Shown here: one piece after another, positions 60,636-64,000 of the stretch
Layout: each line of letters begins with the position of its first letter
Position numbering within the stretch: the stretch's first letter is position 1
Notes under the pieces: generated by a model
Database searches by the model: none
The model's input: only the letters and a program-made list of their open reading frames with translations
Told to the model about the DNA's origin: nothing
Assembly: GCA_021521415.1 (NCBI GenBank)
Contig: JAIQDT010003016.1
Span: 124,001 to 188,000, forward strand
Source: Bidens hawaiensis
Taxonomy: Eukaryota > Streptophyta > Magnoliopsida > Asterales > Asteraceae
Direction: 5' to 3'
DNA length: 64,000 bases
Position numbers and translations under genes: made by a program

Positions 60636-62884
60636 TGTAACATCCCCAAAAATTTGGATCCAAATTTAACAACTTAGGAAAGTTGAGGGATTAAAAATAG
60701 TCTCAAGATAAGTAATGAGAAAATATTAAATAAGGAAATATAAGAAAAATAAGGAAACAAAAATATTTCCTAAAGCTAAGTATTCTTACATGGAGGAAAT
60801 AAGTAAAGAGAAAATTTCATCCCACATTGGAAGATGTAAGAAAGTGGAAGCATTCCACCAAGGTATAAATAAGGAAGATAAAATCCATCCCACATGGAAA
60901 GTGGTAAAAAAATGGAAGCTCTTTATAAAGAAGAGACTTTCCATAGTAATATTCTTTTATGAATATCATGCACCAAGTGGTCCTAGCAGAGGGTACGTAG
61001 CACCCGACGCGCACGGGCTCGGGTGAGGACGATGGCGATGGCGAAGGCGACGGCGAAGGGCGTTGGGCACAATGTGGCGCTTTGATGGCGCACTTTGCAC
61101 TTCGCACGCTCGCATCGCCGCGAGCCGCCTTAGTATTTTTGGACAACGAGAATTAGACCAGAAGTGACAAGTTACTAAAGTACAGGGACTGAAAATGGAA
61201 AATAATTTCCAGAGACCCATCACGCTACGCGATGAGTCCAAGAAGACGGCCATCTCGTACCGCGATGGGCCGTGATATGCGATGGGCCGTGATGACGCAA
61301 CATACACGGGTCACACTCTGGTGACACGTGGCAGCATACCAGGACACGTGGCAGAATGTGTCAGACCACGTGTCGGTAGTGGTACGCGAGAAAGCCAGGA
61401 AGAGGACCCATCGCGTACCGCGATGGGATCTAATTTCAGCTATAAATAGGAGGGGGTCACGACATTTCTCACTCATACCTCTCCACTCTCTCTCTAAAAT
61501 TTCACTCTCTCTACCTCGGTTTGTGTGCCGAACACCGTTTTGCGTGCCACCTACCCGACAAATGTTATCTCAAAATCTGTGCCAAAAACCCGGTATTTTC
61601 CTCGAAGTGTGTGCAACCCAAAAGTAGCCCGACAATCCTTCTCGAAGTACATGCACGACCCGACGACACCTACACGCCGCCTCGATTTGCGTGCCAAGAA
61701 AGGTGGATCAAGAACGCCTCGATAAACGTGCGTATAGAGTAGAAGTGCTGCCCGTATAAACTTAGGAATATCTAACTCCGAATACCCGTGCGAGGTAAGG
61801 GGTTCTGCCTAAGTTATTATTTTATTAATATAAATGGCTTAATACCATAGCCGAAGTTATAGCCGAACCTTGATTACGATTAAGTAGTATATAACTTTTT
61901 TTAAGCAAAAGTTATAGTCAAAAATAGTATTTCTTTATGACTAAGAAATATAATAAAAGAGGTTATAATTATGAAATTAATGTTTCTTCTTGAAGGGGAC
62001 TAAAGGTCCAAATGTTTTATATAAACAAATGATTTTATCAAGGTTAAAGCTATACGAAATAGACTAAAGGTCTAAAGCTAGATCGTTGATCTAGTTATTT
62101 ATATAAAATGTTATTCTCGTATTATAGGTCTGAGGTAACAAAACAAGAAGAAGAATCAGAAAATAGGAATCAATAAAAGAAACTGATTGTAAACAGAAAA
62201 GGTGAATACGCCCCAAACCTTTTATAATGAGTATGAATGTTTTCATAGGATTTACGAATCCATAAAAACTTTGTGTACAATAATAAGAAACGGACACTCT
62301 GATTAAGAGTATACATGTGTCTGGATCCATTCATACATGGTGACTCGGCATTTTCCCGAGGCCATGCAAATCATAAACAAGTCTCCGGAAGCTTTATGAG
62401 AAATGATTTGTGTATATAATTAATTGTACAAGGTACTTAGGGTAATTTGAACCCAATTTAGTTGGGTGCCTAATGAGTAGTCACAAAGGTATTATTGTTG
62501 GTTTCACAAAGGTATTGAAAAGAGATTTTAGAGTCAGCATTATTCACCAGCTTTGTGCTGACGTATTTTCCCACCCATGTTACAGGGAAACAAGAAAGGT
62601 TAGAACATACAAGCAAGAAGGAATAGAAGATTGGAGTTATAGTCATTAGATGCTATCTGATGGCTCAGATATTTTATTTCAAAATATTACAAAAGAGTTA
62701 TGTTTTCTAAAGAAATATATTGTAAACGATGGACGGGTATTTAAACCCGACTTTTTAATAAGTTTTCAAAGTAATAATATTTTATTAAAGACTTCCGCTG
62801 AAATAAAACCCGCAACTCTGATTAATTTACAAAACATGTGCCAACGTGTGGTCACACGCCTAGGCCCTAAAGTGGGGTGTGACT
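60636..62884 (+). repeat. 3' LTR of the nested Gypsy element (2249 bp)
   Basis: It matches the 5' LTR outside the block 61891-62389. Its U3 has the same module with decay: palindromes at 61216-61236, 61250-61269 and 61408-61426 (the last perfect), CACGTG at 61325, 61345 and 61368, and TATAAATA at 61441. The first G-box of the 5' copy is CACGGG here, and one palindrome half is duplicated at about 61270-61286. Confidence 0.88.
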
Positions 62885-62889
62885 CTCAC

Positions 62890-64000
62890 TATAAACCCTC
62901 ACGAGACCCCACTCGTCCTCCCGGTATTGCATATGCTAAATTCAATCGTGATTTCTCCGAAAGTGAGTTCGGTCTTTTAACATTTTTAACTTGTTTAACA
63001 AAATTTATTATGAAATGACTTAATTCGGATCGTAATTTTTTTAGTAAATTAACATAAATCATTTTCATAACTCTTAAAAGACCTATGTCTTACACTTGTG
63101 AGAAGCTTGCTTCTATACGTCTCGAGATTTTGCAGGTTCGGTTGTCAGTTTTGGTAATTGGTTGAGACGAGAGTGTAGAGTGTTTACGAGAGTTCGCGAG
63201 CCGACTGGTCCATTCCAGTTGATATCAGGTGATTTCAGTTTTATAATCTATTTTGTTTTTATTAGTTTAAATGTTAGAAGTATAATTGTATAATTGCTAG
63301 TAGAACCTATCACATTAGAGCCCCGTGTTTTAAATTGTTAAAAATGTCAATTTCAATCCCGTCCCTTAAATGTTCATTAATTGTTTAAATATTTTAACAT
63401 TGAGGACAATGAAAACCGCAAGTGTGGGGATGGGGGAAATTTTAAAATTTTTTAGCCCGATAGTACCTCGAAGAATGTTCGGAAACCAAATTTGTTAACT
63501 GATAATTATTGTCATTAATAACAAGTTATAGGTTTCTAGTCATTGTTGGTTTTTCAGCTTCTCATTAGTCTTACTCATAAATGTTTTCATAACAAGAAGT
63601 TGAAAATGGGGTCGTTTAGGCACGGATAACGAGTCATGGGGACATGTACACATGTTTATGTCGGTATCCTAATTCCTCATGTACGTGTGTAAGATTTGCT
63701 TTATATATATAATACACATACAATATGTAGTATACACACATGTCATGTGAGTGCCATTATCGAGAGTAACCAGTATGCCCATAATATCTAGAACTTGGTT
63801 GTCTCATGCATTTCGAGATCTTAGCTTGGCATGATTGCAAAAGTGATAGTGGCACTTAGGTTAAGCCTCGTCTGGATGAGTGAGAGTGTGGGTATTGGGG
63901 GTTGGGCCTCATATGCTATATATATATGAGCATGGATAATGTGAGGGGCGGGGGGGGGGGGGGGGCGTTGGTTTCCTTTAAAAAATATTGTTGGACCTAT
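62890..64000 (+). other. 3' internal tail of the Athila-like element
   Basis: It resumes after the nested insertion. No coding frame. GAGGACAATG...CAAGTGTGGGGATGGGGG near 63403-63434 is a phrase typical of the Athila internal region before the 3' LTR. A poly-G run of about 16 at 63949-63965 is a weak point for sequencing or assembly. The 3' LTR is not reached. Confidence 0.55.

Larger units (their letters stand above)
54595..62884 (+). mobile_element. Gag-only nonautonomous Ty3/Gypsy element nested in the Athila-like copy
   Basis: LTRs 54595-56661 and 60636-62884 both begin TGTAACATCCCC. Their ends (TGTGATA and TGTGACT) each differ by one base from an expected ...CA. Flanking TTCAC (54590-54594) and CTCAC (62885-62889) fit a 5-bp duplication with one change. 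Inside are a primer site, a small ORF, a gag split by a solo LTR, about 870 noncoding bases and a polypurine tract. There is no protease, RT or integrase. The LTR style resembles plant chromovirus (Del/Tekay) elements (inference). Confidence 0.88.
43783..64000 (+). mobile_element. Athila-like Ty3/Gypsy retrotransposon, decayed and interrupted
   Basis: Order on the plus strand: LTR part with palindromes (to 44796), Asp-type primer site (44803-44820), gag, protease, RT, RNase H, integrase (to about 51064), a long noncoding stretch, an env-position ORF (52875-54033), then, after a nested 8.3-kb element (54595-62884), a tail with the phrase AAGTGTGGGGATGGGGG near 63416. Order PR-RT-RH-INT is Gypsy; the primer site, gag style and extra 3' ORF indicate Athila. 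The 3' LTR lies beyond the window. Coding regions carry many stops and shifts, so this copy is dead. Confidence 0.85.

Noticed and set aside
63946..63966. Poly-G run as a possible quadruplex element
   Set aside because: A single long G homopolymer at the window edge is more likely a sequencing or assembly artefact than a regulatory site.

Overview
The window is nuclear DNA of a flowering plant. It has AT-rich spacers, genes with GT/AG introns, and dense nested LTR retrotransposons. The style of the repeats suggests a daisy-family (Asteraceae) genome, but that is inference and no search was run. There are five ordinary plant genes: a DUF1068 membrane protein (14383-15952, +), a CERK1-type LysM receptor kinase (16510-21454, -), a chloroplast-type small cupin (24738-25151, +), a PP2A B' (B56) regulatory subunit (27490-29906, -) and an EBS-type BAH-PHD histone reader (34073-36371, -). 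They form no operon or pathway. They sit in a gene island of about 22 kb (14.4-36.4 kb) between transposon blocks. I derived the exon structures by hand from splice signals, and every spliced length is divisible by three.

Left block (1-10.8 kb): the 3' end of one Copia element (+) meets a nearly complete Copia element (-) tail to tail. A single LTR lies between two polypurine tracts of opposite orientation. The minus element keeps gag, protease, integrase, reverse transcriptase and RNase H, broken by three in-frame stops and one frameshift.

The gene island carries small DNA transposons whose ends and target duplications can be read directly: three hAT-type elements with 8-bp duplications (10948-11667, 21978-22447, 25567-26194) and one MULE-type foldback element with a 9-bp duplication (23210-23853). 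A TRIM retrotransposon (36749-37794) lies about 380 bp upstream of the EBS start codon. A 5'-truncated LINE tail with a 10-bp duplication lies at 39906-40118.

Right block (41-64 kb): an Athila-like Ty3/Gypsy element, decayed in gag, pol and an env-position ORF and mutated in catalytic residues of both RT and integrase. A 2.7-kb LTR-like unit (41068-43782) interrupts its left LTR. A gag-only Gypsy element (54595-62884) interrupts its 3' half, and a solo LTR (58069-59300) splits that element's gag at a perfect 5-bp duplication.

The most unusual signal is not a gene. Several unrelated LTRs carry arrays of short CpG-containing inverted repeats or repeated words just upstream of their TATA boxes. 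In the Copia LTRs these are TTCGCTA-type hairpins whose stems vary with compensating changes. In the two Gypsy lineages they are near-copies of one 19-bp palindrome of form CCATCGCG-N3-CGCGATGG. Palindrome arrays in LTRs are known for maize Sireviruses. Sharing almost the same palindrome between two different Gypsy lineages is the observation I would check first.
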